A stretch of DNA of 64,000 nucleotides from UBA1413 sp964461455 (lineage in GTDB: Bacteria > Bacteroidota > Bacteroidia > Bacteroidales > Prolixibacteraceae). The position numbers and the translations under genes were made by a program. Location of the stretch: contig CAYWUJ010000002.1 in assembly GCA_964461455.1 (NCBI GenBank), positions 52,677 through 116,676 of the forward strand, read 5' to 3'. The notes below the pieces were generated by a model that made no database searches, had not been told where the DNA came from, and saw only the letters and a list, made by a program, of their open reading frames with translations. This document shows, in pieces, positions 50,067-58,481 of the stretch; the first letter of the stretch is position 1, and each line of letters opens with the position of its first letter.

Positions 50067-50149
50067 ATTTGGGTTTTTAAAAATCTCCCATTTGTGTCCA
50101 CAAATTCACATTACCTTTCTATGCTTAAAATATTGCATATCCCTTTCGC

Positions 50150-50347
50150 TCAGGTTGATTTTATAATCTCGTTGAATGGAATTGGAGAAGGCTCCAGTAC
50201 TTGCTGCATTAGTCGATAAAACAACTTTCCCCGGCATTCAGATAGGTTCCTGTTAAACCTAAATGCAAATTCATCCAGGAAATGCGGCCGGTGGGTTTTT
50301 GCTGGCCTGTAATTTTCACTATTCTTTTTCAGAACATCTGTCCACAA
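50150..50347 (-). pseudogene. IS1595-family (ISXO2-like) transposase, C-terminal remnant
   Basis: A minus-strand frame of about 65 codons without an ATG encodes HFLDEFAFRFNRN, then RGKLFYRLMQQVLEPSP. This L-D-E-F-x-F-R-F-N-R-R motif followed by R-G-x-L-F-Y-R-L is the C-terminal hallmark of ISXO2-like transposases of the IS1595 family. The N-terminal DDE catalytic part is absent, so it is a dead fragment. It occupies most of the 323-base gap between the FecI sigma and FecR genes and shows past transposon activity within the island. Confidence 0.7.
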
Positions 50348-50389
50348 AATCCGGATTAATCTCTTTATTAATGTAGTTATAATATTTGA

Positions 50390-51628
50390 ATGAACAATAA
50401 ATATCTGACTTATACCTTGGAAGACCTGCTTGATGATGCAGGTTTTATCGACTTTGTGTTGTATGGAAATAAAAAAAAAGAATGGGAATCCCTTTTTTCT
50501 GAATCGCCCGATTTGAGAGACAATGCTTCAAAAGCCAGGAAAATTTTTGAAACCCTCAGAGATTCAAAGGATGAGATATCAGAAGAAGAAGTCGTGACTA
50601 TCTGGAAAAATATCGTAAGGTATGATGCCATTTCCAGACGCCCAGGCAGGAAGAGGATTCTTCATTCGGTAATGCGTTATGCAGCCGTAATGCTGATTCT
50701 GATTTCGGCCGGCATTGTAGTATGGTATTTTATTCCCGATCTCAAAGAGATACCGGAGTTTCAGTTCAGCGAAACCTTAACAGTCCCTTCCACAGGTGAA
50801 ACCCGCCTGATCCTTCAAAGCGGGGAGGAAATTATGATAGAAAAGGATCAGTCGGAAGTAGCGGTAAATGCATCCGGTGATATCGTAATCAATCAGCAAC
50901 AAATCATACAAACCGGCAAAGCCGGCCCAGGTAAACATGTGGCCATGAACGAAGTGGTTGTACCTTATGGAAAAAGAACGCAACTTCAACTGGCCGATGG
51001 CACAAAGGTTTGGCTGAATTCCGGATCCCGGATGGCATTTCCTTCGGAATTTTCGGGAAAACGTAGGGAAGTTTTTTTGGAAGGTGAAGCCTATTTTGAA
51101 GTTGCCCATTCTGCATCACAGCCTTTCCTTGTGAAGGTAAGGGATATTACGGTTAAGGTTCTTGGAACACGTTTTAACCTGACGGCTTTTTCAAATGGAG
51201 CAACCATCGAAACGGTTTTGTTGGAAGGGAGTGTTGCCTTAACAGAGAATAAAGCAACCTCTGGGAAAAGCAAAGAAACCATCCTGATGCCATTTCAGAA
51301 GGCATCATTCAGCAAGGATAACCGACTTTTCAGTATTGATCCTATTAATGACGCCGAACTTTACACTGCCTGGACAGCAGGGTGGTTTCGTTTTTCGCAG
51401 GATAACCTGATCAGCGTATTGCGAAAACTGGAACGTTATTATAATGTGAGTATAGAATCCAGGGACGATTTTTCGGATGATGGCCTGATATCGGGCAAGC
51501 TCGACCTGAAAGATTCTCTTGAACAAGTGTTGAAGGCACTGGCCGATGTGGCCGGCTTTGAATTCACGATTCATGAGAATTTCGTTACCGTTTATAAACC
51601 CATAACAAAACTGCCCATGAAAAAATAA
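50390..51628 (+). CDS. FecR-family anti-sigma factor / signal transducer
   Basis: A 412-residue protein. The N-terminal ~85 residues are cytosolic and contact the sigma factor. A transmembrane helix (about 98-117, YAAVMLILISAGIVVWYFI) follows. The periplasmic FecR domain has VVPYGKRTQLQLADGTKVWLNSGS and FLEGEAYFEVAH, and a C-terminal DUF4974 region (about 330-400) includes FSQDNLISVLRKLERYYNV, which contacts the receptor. The partner is the sigma gene at 49479, separated from it by the transposase remnant rather than directly adjacent as usual. It passes the SusC receptor signal to the sigma factor. Confidence 0.93.
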   Translation: MNNKYLTYTLEDLLDDAGFIDFVLYGNKKKEWESLFSESPDLRDNASKARKIFETLRDSKDEISEEEVVTIWKNIVRYDAISRRPGRKRILHSVMRYAAVMLILISAGIVVWYFIPDLKEIPEFQFSETLTVPSTGETRLILQSGEEIMIEKDQSEVAVNASGDIVINQQQIIQTGKAGPGKHVAMNEVVVPYGKRTQLQLADGTKVWLNSGSRMAFPSEFSGKRREVFLEGEAYFEVAHSASQPFLVKVRDITVKVLGTRFNLTAFSNGATIETVLLEGSVALTENKATSGKSKETILMPFQKASFSKDNRLFSIDPINDAELYTAWTAGWFRFSQDNLISVLRKLERYYNVSIESRDDFSDDGLISGKLDLKDSLEQVLKALADVAGFEFTIHENFVTVYKPITKLPMKK

Positions 51629-51634
51629 AAAAAA

Positions 51635-51667
51635 GAGAACCGAATGGTCTGCCAACCACCGGTTCTC
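51635..51667 (+). terminator. Stem-loop between fecR and susC (terminator/attenuator)
   Basis: GAGAACCG and CGGTTCTC form an 8-bp stem just after the FecR stop, with an inner GGT/ACC pair. It precedes the susC leader by about 40 bases. It may reduce read-through from the regulatory genes into susC. Confidence 0.5.
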
Positions 51668-51707
51668 AAACAGTAAATAAATTTTCATTTAAAAACCAAT
51701 CAAAAGT

Positions 51708-54700
51708 ATGAAAAAAAAACAAAACGGGAGATACTCTCCACGTGCGGGTATCTCGAAAATCTTGTTAAAGATGAAGCTGATAACCCTTTTTCTGCTGATT
51801 GCCTTCGCCGCATCATCGGCCAACAGTTACTCCCAGGTAACCAAATTTTCCTTACGCCTGATTGATGTAACAGTTAAAGATGTATTTCAGCAGATAGAGG
51901 AGAACAGTGAGTTTATCCTGTTGTACAACGAAAAATCTGTTGATCTGAACCGCAAGTTAAGTGTACGGGTAAAAGATGAAACCATCGAATCGGTTTTGGA
52001 ACAGGTTTGCAAAGGAACGGGAAATAGTTGGAAGGTTTATGACAGGCAGATTGTTGTATTGGCTGCCAATGAGACTGAAACCTCGTCTGGAATATTCAAA
52101 GATAATCAAAATCTGGAACAACAGCCACAGAGTAAGGGAATTACAGGTTCAATAAAAGATTCAAAGGGTATGCCTTTGCCAGGCGTTACGGTTGTGGTAA
52201 AAGGAACAACAACCGGAACAGTCTCCGGTAACGATGGGAACTTTTCAATACAAATTCCCCTGGATGCCAATACCCTGTTGTTTTCTTTTGTGGGAATGAA
52301 ATCCCAAGAAATTGAGCTTGCCGGGAAAAACAGTGTTAATGTGGTTATGGAGGAGGAGACCTTGGGGATTGAGGAAGTGGTAGCCGTTGGTTACGGAACC
52401 ATGAAAAAAGCGGTTATTACCGGAGCTACTGCCCATTTAAGCGGAGAGAATGTGGTGAGGCAAAACAGAACCGATGTTTTGAATGCCTTGCAGGGACATT
52501 TGCCGGGGGTGAGCATTTCGCAAAATTCAGGTATGCCCGGATCAGGTTATAACGTCGTAATTCGTGGTATGGGAACCATTAACTCATACAATCCATTGTA
52601 TGTAATTGATGGGGTGCCAGGCGGCAACCTATCAACGATTAATCCAGCCGACATTGAATCCATTGACGTTTTGAAAGATGCCGCATCTGCGGCAATTTAT
52701 GGCTCACGTGCGGCCAACGGGGTTATTCTTGTTACGACTCGCCAGGGTGGGGAAGGAAAAACAGTATTGTCGTACAATGGTTATGTCGGTTTTCAAAATG
52801 TTCAGAAAAAACCGGAATTGGCCAATGCCAAACAGTATATGGAGCTAAACGACGAATCGCGTTTAGGCAGTGGCCTGACACCCTACAACTGGGAGCAAAG
52901 AATTCCGGCACAATACCAGTCAATTATGAATGGAACTTGGACCGGTTCCAATTGGTTTGAGGAAACGGTAAATCCCAACGCACCTGTTCAGAACCATGCC
53001 ATCAATGCTTCTGGAGGAAATAATAATTCCCGTTTCACCATGGGTGCGAGTTACTCAAAACAGGAAGGTGTGTTAGGAAAACCTGTTCCACTGAAAGACG
53101 AGAGATATACCGTACGGGTTAACTCTTCACACGTTGCATTCAGGAAAGGTGATCTGGAAGTGTTTAGGATTGGCGAAAACCTTTCATTCAGCTTTCGTGA
53201 AAATCAAGGCATAGGAATTGGCGACCAATATTCAAATGATATACGTAACGTGTTGACTGTTACTCCATTGTTGCCGATGTACAACAGTCAGGGAGGAATG
53301 TACCTTGAAGCGGATAAAGTTGCCGACAAATGGAACCATTATGGTCCGGCAGGAAACCCGATTGCCACCATGGCTTATGTCCGTGGAAATGATTTATCGA
53401 AAAGATTCAATTTGAGGTTTAATGCTTTTATGGAAGTCCAGCCAATCAGGAACCTTGTGTATAAAAGCATGTTTGGGTATGATTTTCGTTCAGGTGATGA
53501 TCGGTCATATCAGCCAACCATTAATGTTGCTTCCGATATCCGATTGATTGACAATGTAGAACAAGCTGCAAGTTCACAACATGGCTGGACTTGGGAGAAT
53601 ACCGTCAGTTATTCGACCATCTTTGACAGGGACCATAATGTGGATTTCCTGTTGGGGACTTCGCTCGAGAAATCCGGAATTGGACAAACCATGAGCGCCA
53701 ATAACCGTACTTCCTCTTTTCCCGGATTATGGGATTATGCATGGTTGTCGAATACGGCAGCAACAACGGTCAACACGACCGTCAGTGGTGCGCCCTATGA
53801 ATTATTGATGATGCAATCATTTTTTGGTCGTGTCAATTACAATTTCAGCGAAAAATACCTGGCTACCGTGATCATGCGTGCTGACGGCTCATCTACTTTC
53901 GCACGGGGGAACAGATGGGGTTATTTTCCTTCCCTATCAACCGGATGGATTGTCTCAAAGGAACCGTTTATGGAGTCTGCCTCGTCAATAGTCCAGTATT
54001 TGAAACTCAGGGCCAGCTGGGGGCAAAACGGGAACAACCGCGTCAGTAATTTCCAGTACGTGGGAACCTTTAGCCAGAACAAACACTATTATTTCGGGGA
54101 TACAAAAACCGTCAGGACAACTGGTGCCTATAAGGATGTAATACCCAATCCGGACATTAGATGGGAAACGTCTGAACAGTTAAACATTGGTCTTGATGCC
54201 CAGTTTCTGAACCGTCGTTTATCGGTTGCGCTTGACTGGTACAACAAGCTGACCAAAGACTGGCTGGTTCAGGCCCCGATACTGGCATCGATAGGAACGG
54301 GTGCACCATATATCAATGGAGGCAATATCAAAAATACGGGCATTGAACTGGGATTAAACTGGAATGACAACAAAAACAGGGAATTCAGGTATGACGTGAA
54401 TTTCAATGTAACATATAATCAAAACGAAGTAACCCATATCGCCAACACCGAAGGAATCATTAACGGCGCTTCAGGTGTCCTGATGGCTACAACCGATCTT
54501 ATCAACCGTGTCCAGGTAGGTTATCCCATAGGTTACTTTTATGGCTATAAAACGGCCGGCATTTTCCAAACCCAGCAGGAAGTGGAGGCCACCCAGGCTA
54601 AATTAAGCAATGCTCAACCAGGTGATGTCATTTTTGTGGACAGAAATGATGACAAAAAAATAGACAACGAGGATAAGACCATGATTGGAAATCCGAATCC

Positions 54701-55187
54701 GGATTTTATTACGGGATTAAGCTTTAATGCGTTTTATAAGGGCTTTAATTTGGGAGTCACCACTACCGGAGCTTTTGGCCATCAGGTTATTAAGACTTAC
54801 CGCCGTTGGGCTGACCGTCCGGAAGAGAACTTTACCCTCGATGCATATGACCGCTGGACGGGACCTGGCTCAACAAACCGGGTACCCAGGCTGACTTTTA
54901 ATCCTCATCCCAATCGCAATTACATCTCTGACTTGTATATTGAAAATGCAGATTATGTAAAAATCCAGAATATCACATTGGGATATGATTTTGCACCATT
55001 AATGCCTGCCCTGAAATTCTCACAAATCCAACTGTACCTGTCGGCACAGAATTTTTTCACCATCACCGGATATTCAGGTTTGGATCCTGAAGTCGGTTAC
55101 GGACAAACAAGCTGGGCCTCAGGGATTGATATTGGATATTATCCGAGTGCCAAGACTTTTCTTATCGGTCTTAATGTTGAATTTTAA
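51708..55187 (+). CDS. SusC/RagA-family TonB-dependent receptor with STN signalling domain
   Basis: A 1159-residue outer-membrane transporter. A signal sequence ends near residue 43 (NSYSQ). A secretin/TonB short N-terminal (STN) domain (about 45-115) receives signals and partners with FecR/sigma. A carboxypeptidase-D-like domain (about 145-215, GSIKDSKGMPLPGVTVVVKG) is followed by the TonB box region with EEVVAVGYGTMKKAVITGA, a plug (ALQGHLPGVSIS, PLYVIDGVPGG, DAASAAIYGSRAANGVILVT) and a barrel ending in LNVEF. The STN domain is the feature expected when a FecI/FecR pair controls the locus. It works with the SusD lipoprotein encoded 12 bases downstream. Confidence 0.95.
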   Translation: MKKKQNGRYSPRAGISKILLKMKLITLFLLIAFAASSANSYSQVTKFSLRLIDVTVKDVFQQIEENSEFILLYNEKSVDLNRKLSVRVKDETIESVLEQVCKGTGNSWKVYDRQIVVLAANETETSSGIFKDNQNLEQQPQSKGITGSIKDSKGMPLPGVTVVVKGTTTGTVSGNDGNFSIQIPLDANTLLFSFVGMKSQEIELAGKNSVNVVMEEETLGIEEVVAVGYGTMKKAVITGATAHLSGENVVRQNRTDVLNALQGHLPGVSISQNSGMPGSGYNVVIRGMGTINSYNPLYVIDGVPGGNLSTINPADIESIDVLKDAASAAIYGSRAANGVILVTTRQGGEGKTVLSYNGYVGFQNVQKKPELANAKQYMELNDESRLGSGLTPYNWEQRIPAQYQSIMNGTWTGSNWFEETVNPNAPVQNHAINASGGNNNSRFTMGASYSKQEGVLGKPVPLKDERYTVRVNSSHVAFRKGDLEVFRIGENLSFSFRENQGIGIGDQYSNDIRNVLTVTPLLPMYNSQGGMYLEADKVADKWNHYGPAGNPIATMAYVRGNDLSKRFNLRFNAFMEVQPIRNLVYKSMFGYDFRSGDDRSYQPTINVASDIRLIDNVEQAASSQHGWTWENTVSYSTIFDRDHNVDFLLGTSLEKSGIGQTMSANNRTSSFPGLWDYAWLSNTAATTVNTTVSGAPYELLMMQSFFGRVNYNFSEKYLATVIMRADGSSTFARGNRWGYFPSLSTGWIVSKEPFMESASSIVQYLKLRASWGQNGNNRVSNFQYVGTFSQNKHYYFGDTKTVRTTGAYKDVIPNPDIRWETSEQLNIGLDAQFLNRRLSVALDWYNKLTKDWLVQAPILASIGTGAPYINGGNIKNTGIELGLNWNDNKNREFRYDVNFNVTYNQNEVTHIANTEGIINGASGVLMATTDLINRVQVGYPIGYFYGYKTAGIFQTQQEVEATQAKLSNAQPGDVIFVDRNDDKKIDNEDKTMIGNPNPDFITGLSFNAFYKGFNLGVTTTGAFGHQVIKTYRRWADRPEENFTLDAYDRWTGPGSTNRVPRLTFNPHPNRNYISDLYIENADYVKIQNITLGYDFAPLMPALKFSQIQLYLSAQNFFTITGYSGLDPEVGYGQTSWASGIDIGYYPSAKTFLIGLNVEF

Positions 55188-55199
55188 TTTATGCATGGT

Positions 55200-56876
55200 A
55201 TGAAAAAGACTATATTATCAATTGCATTTGGTCTGTTGTTCATAGGTTGTGAAGATTTTATGGATACCAAAAATTTCACCAAACAGGATGATAACAGTTT
55301 TCCCCTGACTATTGAAGAAGCAAACCAACTTATTGTGGGTGTGTACAATACGCTCAACGAAGAAATAAGTGATTATGGCAAGGCAGCCTTTTTCTTTAAC
55401 GAATTGGCTTCCGACGAACGGTTCGGCGGTGGTGGAACTGATAATTTTAACTGGCAAGCCATCAGTAAACTATTGAATTTTGGCCCTGATTTAACGCTTG
55501 GCTATTGGCAAAACCGTTATCAGGGAATATTTCGTGCGAATGTGGCTCTCGAAAAATTTGAAAAAATACCGTGGGCAAACGACAAACAGAAAAATACTGC
55601 CTTCGGTGAAGTTCATTTCTTCCGCGGTTATTATTATTTCACTTTGGTCCAGTTTTTTGAAAATGTGCCGCTAATTACCGAATCCCTCTCTGGCAATGTT
55701 TCCCAGGCACCTGTAGACGATGTTTTTGCACAGGCTGCTTTCGACCTTAAAAAAGCCATTGAGTTGTTGCCTGGCGACCCTTACAGTAAATTTGAAAAAG
55801 GGCGGATTACCAAATGGGCAGCCCAATCAATAATGGCCCGGATGTTTCTTTTTTATACGGGTTTTTACAAGAAGAGCGAAATGCCGTTAGCTGGTGGTGG
55901 AACCATTACAAAGGCACAGGTAGTTTCATGGCTCGAAGACTGTATTGCAAACAGTGAACACGATTTGGTTTCCGATTACAGGAATCTCTGGCCTTATACA
56001 AACCAATATACGGTAGAACACTATCATTATACCAAAGGCAAGGGTCTGAAATGGGCTGGTGAAAGCAACAAGGAAGTTGTTTTTGCGACAAAAGGTGCAA
56101 ATGGTTCAGGATTTAGAAATGGATTATGTCTTGCATTCACGGTGCGTCGACCCCATGGAGAGACTTATTTCCCTTTCCCCTTTACCAGGGGATATGGCGG
56201 TGGACCTGTCAGTCCGGTTATGGTTGAACAATGGAAACAACTGGAGCCAACAGACATGCGCCTTTTGGCCTCTATTTGGCATGCCGATGAATATCCCGGC
56301 CAATATCAGTGGGGTGGCGATAATCAGGCAGAAGAAACCGGATACTGGCAAAAGAAATATATGGGTATAGCCTCTAAAACAGCTGAAGGGGTCTATCAAC
56401 ACTCCTATAATGTTCCCATGTATGGTTTATCTGTCTCGTCAGCGACTTCTACCGGAGCATTTACCCAGGATTTGGTACACATACGTTTTGCCGATGTCTT
56501 GCTGATGCATTCAGAGTTGACTGAAACCAGTACCGGTATCAACAGGGTGCGCAGCCGTGCCGGATTGCCACCGGTGAGTTACTCCTTAGCTGCCCTTAAA
56601 CAGGAGCGCCGCTTCGAGCTCTGCTTTGAAAATACGCGTTACAACGATATCAGGAGATGGGGAGATGCCGAAGCTCTTTTAGATGCCCAACTTGGTATTC
56701 CTGTGAAAACCACCAATTTAGACTCAAGAATAACACATCAGATTGGATTTGGCGCCCGCTACCGGGCAACCCGGGGTTTCTGGCCCATTCCTCAATCGCA
56801 AATCTTGCTTTCAAACAACGTCTTAAAGCAAAATGCCGGCTGGGGTACTTCTGATGTGGAATTTACCGGTTTGTAG
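55200..56876 (+). CDS. SusD/RagB-family glycan-binding lipoprotein
   Basis: A protein of about 558 residues. ATG 55200 gives a lipoprotein signal ending FIGC, followed by acidic residues that fit surface export; an ATG at 55191 is also in frame. The TPR-like SusD fold is recognised from FHFFRGYYYFTLVQFF-like residues (EVHFFRGYYYFTLVQFFENV) and the C-terminal ALKQERRFELCFENTRYNDI with RGFWPIPQSQILLS. It caps the SusC barrel and captures the glycan. The pair shows that the locus imports oligosaccharides. The ligand cannot be predicted from sequence. Confidence 0.94.
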   Translation: MKKTILSIAFGLLFIGCEDFMDTKNFTKQDDNSFPLTIEEANQLIVGVYNTLNEEISDYGKAAFFFNELASDERFGGGGTDNFNWQAISKLLNFGPDLTLGYWQNRYQGIFRANVALEKFEKIPWANDKQKNTAFGEVHFFRGYYYFTLVQFFENVPLITESLSGNVSQAPVDDVFAQAAFDLKKAIELLPGDPYSKFEKGRITKWAAQSIMARMFLFYTGFYKKSEMPLAGGGTITKAQVVSWLEDCIANSEHDLVSDYRNLWPYTNQYTVEHYHYTKGKGLKWAGESNKEVVFATKGANGSGFRNGLCLAFTVRRPHGETYFPFPFTRGYGGGPVSPVMVEQWKQLEPTDMRLLASIWHADEYPGQYQWGGDNQAEETGYWQKKYMGIASKTAEGVYQHSYNVPMYGLSVSSATSTGAFTQDLVHIRFADVLLMHSELTETSTGINRVRSRAGLPPVSYSLAALKQERRFELCFENTRYNDIRRWGDAEALLDAQLGIPVKTTNLDSRITHQIGFGARYRATRGFWPIPQSQILLSNNVLKQNAGWGTSDVEFTGL

Positions 56877-56888
56877 TATCTTAGAAGT

Positions 56889-56948
56889 ATTCATTTCCAA
56901 AGTGGTAGTATAAAAATTACTTTTTATACTACCACTTTGGAAATGAAT
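56889..56948. repeat. Perfect 28-bp inverted repeat with 4-base loop
   Basis: Bases 56889-56916 are exactly complementary to 56921-56948, separated only by TTAC, giving a 60-base hairpin with no mismatch. It lies 13 bases after the susD stop and 63 bases before the alkaline phosphatase start. The left arm starts ATTCATTTCC and the loop flanks are A5/T5. It is far longer than a normal terminator stem and could act as an operon attenuator, an mRNA-stability element, or a small palindromic mobile element. Confidence 0.85.
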
Positions 56949-57010
56949 TGCCCGGTGACAATATTATTTATATCATTATCAATGATTTAATTCATTCTAA
57001 TCTTTCAGTT

Positions 57011-58414
57011 ATGAAAAATAAACTTCTGTTTCTCACTATACTGGTTGTCTTTTTGTCGTTGTTTGCACAGGGACAGGCAAAATATGTATTTCTTATTATT
57101 GGCGATGGCATGGGATTGAATCAAATAAATGGGACTGAAATGTATTTGGCTGAATTGGAAGGGAGAATTGGATTCAAGCCTTTGCTTTTTACGCAGTTCC
57201 CGAATTCAGGCCTGCTTCGAACCCATTCGGCCTCAAACGGTGTGACCGATTCTGCGGCTGCAGGCACTGCAATCGCAACGGGTTCAAAAACAAAAAACGG
57301 AACAGTTGGCCTTGACAGTACCTTATTCAATCCTGTTTACAGCATCGCCGTAAAGGCAAGAAATGCCGGGAAGAAGGTTGGTATAGTGACGAGTTGCGGT
57401 CTCGATGATGCCACACCTTCTGCATTTTATGCACATCAACCGAAACGAAGCATGGGATATGAAATTGCCATCAATGCGTATTCCTCAAGGTTTGATTTCT
57501 TCGGAGGTGCAACATTCTCAAAGCCTGAAACCCGGCAGGACGGTTCATTGGGTCCGGATGTTTTTAGACAAATGGAAGAAGAAGGTTATGTTTTGGCTTA
57601 TGGAATTGATGAATACAGGGAGAAATCTCCTGTTGCCGACAGAATCATCGTGATGGAAAAAAAGGAGAGGAAGTTGATGGATCTTATTTATGCCATTGAC
57701 CGCCAGGAATCCGATTTATCCCTGGCCCAGCTGTCAGAAGCCGCCGTTGAACACCTCAACCGCAATAATGATAAGGGATTTTTTCTCATGATTGAAGGCG
57801 GAACAATTGATGTGGCATGCCATGCCAATGATGCGGCAACTACTTTTGCCGAAGTTCTCGACATGGATGAATCGGTTAAAATTGCTTATGATTTTTACCG
57901 GAAATACCCTGAGGAGACCTTAATCATCGTCACTGCTGACCATGAAACCGGAGGAATGATTTTGGGAGCGGGAAGCAGCCGGTTAAACCTGCAGGTTCTT
58001 CAGCATCAGAAAATGTCACAAATGGCTTTGTCATCGAGAATTGTCCAGTTACGGGAAGAGAAAAAAAATAAGGTTTCGTGGGAAGAGATAAAATCATTGC
58101 TTTCCGAAGCCATGGGCTTTTGGGATGAGATACCCTTAAGTGATTCGGAGGAAGAACTGATTCGTGAAGCTTTTCATATTTCCTTCGTGGAAGGAGATGT
58201 GTCGAAAGTAGAAACGCTTTATCAAAAAGATGAAAAAATCAGCGTTGCCGCAAACAAGGTAATAAACAAAAAAGCCAATGTGGGCTGGATGAGCAGCGGT
58301 CATTCGGCTGGGTTTGTGCCTGTTTTTGCAATAGGGGCTGGGGCAGAATCATTTAACAGTTTAATGGATAACACTCAACTTTCACAAAAAATATTGGAAG
58401 CGGCAGATTTCTGA
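57011..58414 (+). CDS. Alkaline phosphatase (PhoA family), exported
   Basis: A 467-residue protein from ATG 57011, which gives a signal peptide (KNKLLFLTILVVFLSLFAQG). LIIGDGMGLNQI is the first metal Asp, and GVTDSAAAGTAIATGSKT carries the nucleophile S81. MIEGGTIDVACHANDA provides Asp and His zinc ligands, VTADHETGGM the next Asp/His pair, and SSGHSAGFVPVFA the last His. All catalytic residues are present. It releases phosphate from monoesters in the periplasm or outside. Its place in the PUL suggests phosphorylated sugars or polymers as substrate. Confidence 0.92.
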   Translation: MKNKLLFLTILVVFLSLFAQGQAKYVFLIIGDGMGLNQINGTEMYLAELEGRIGFKPLLFTQFPNSGLLRTHSASNGVTDSAAAGTAIATGSKTKNGTVGLDSTLFNPVYSIAVKARNAGKKVGIVTSCGLDDATPSAFYAHQPKRSMGYEIAINAYSSRFDFFGGATFSKPETRQDGSLGPDVFRQMEEEGYVLAYGIDEYREKSPVADRIIVMEKKERKLMDLIYAIDRQESDLSLAQLSEAAVEHLNRNNDKGFFLMIEGGTIDVACHANDAATTFAEVLDMDESVKIAYDFYRKYPEETLIIVTADHETGGMILGAGSSRLNLQVLQHQKMSQMALSSRIVQLREEKKNKVSWEEIKSLLSEAMGFWDEIPLSDSEEELIREAFHISFVEGDVSKVETLYQKDEKISVAANKVINKKANVGWMSSGHSAGFVPVFAIGAGAESFNSLMDNTQLSQKILEAADF

Positions 58415-58481
58415 TGTAAATTCAGGGCATTATTTTTAGAGCACGAGATGCGAAATAATCAAAAATCATAAACCAATACCT

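Noticed and set aside
50067..50389. A complete insertion sequence between fecI and fecR
   Set aside because: Only the C-terminal ~60 codons of a transposase remain and no terminal inverted repeats could be identified.
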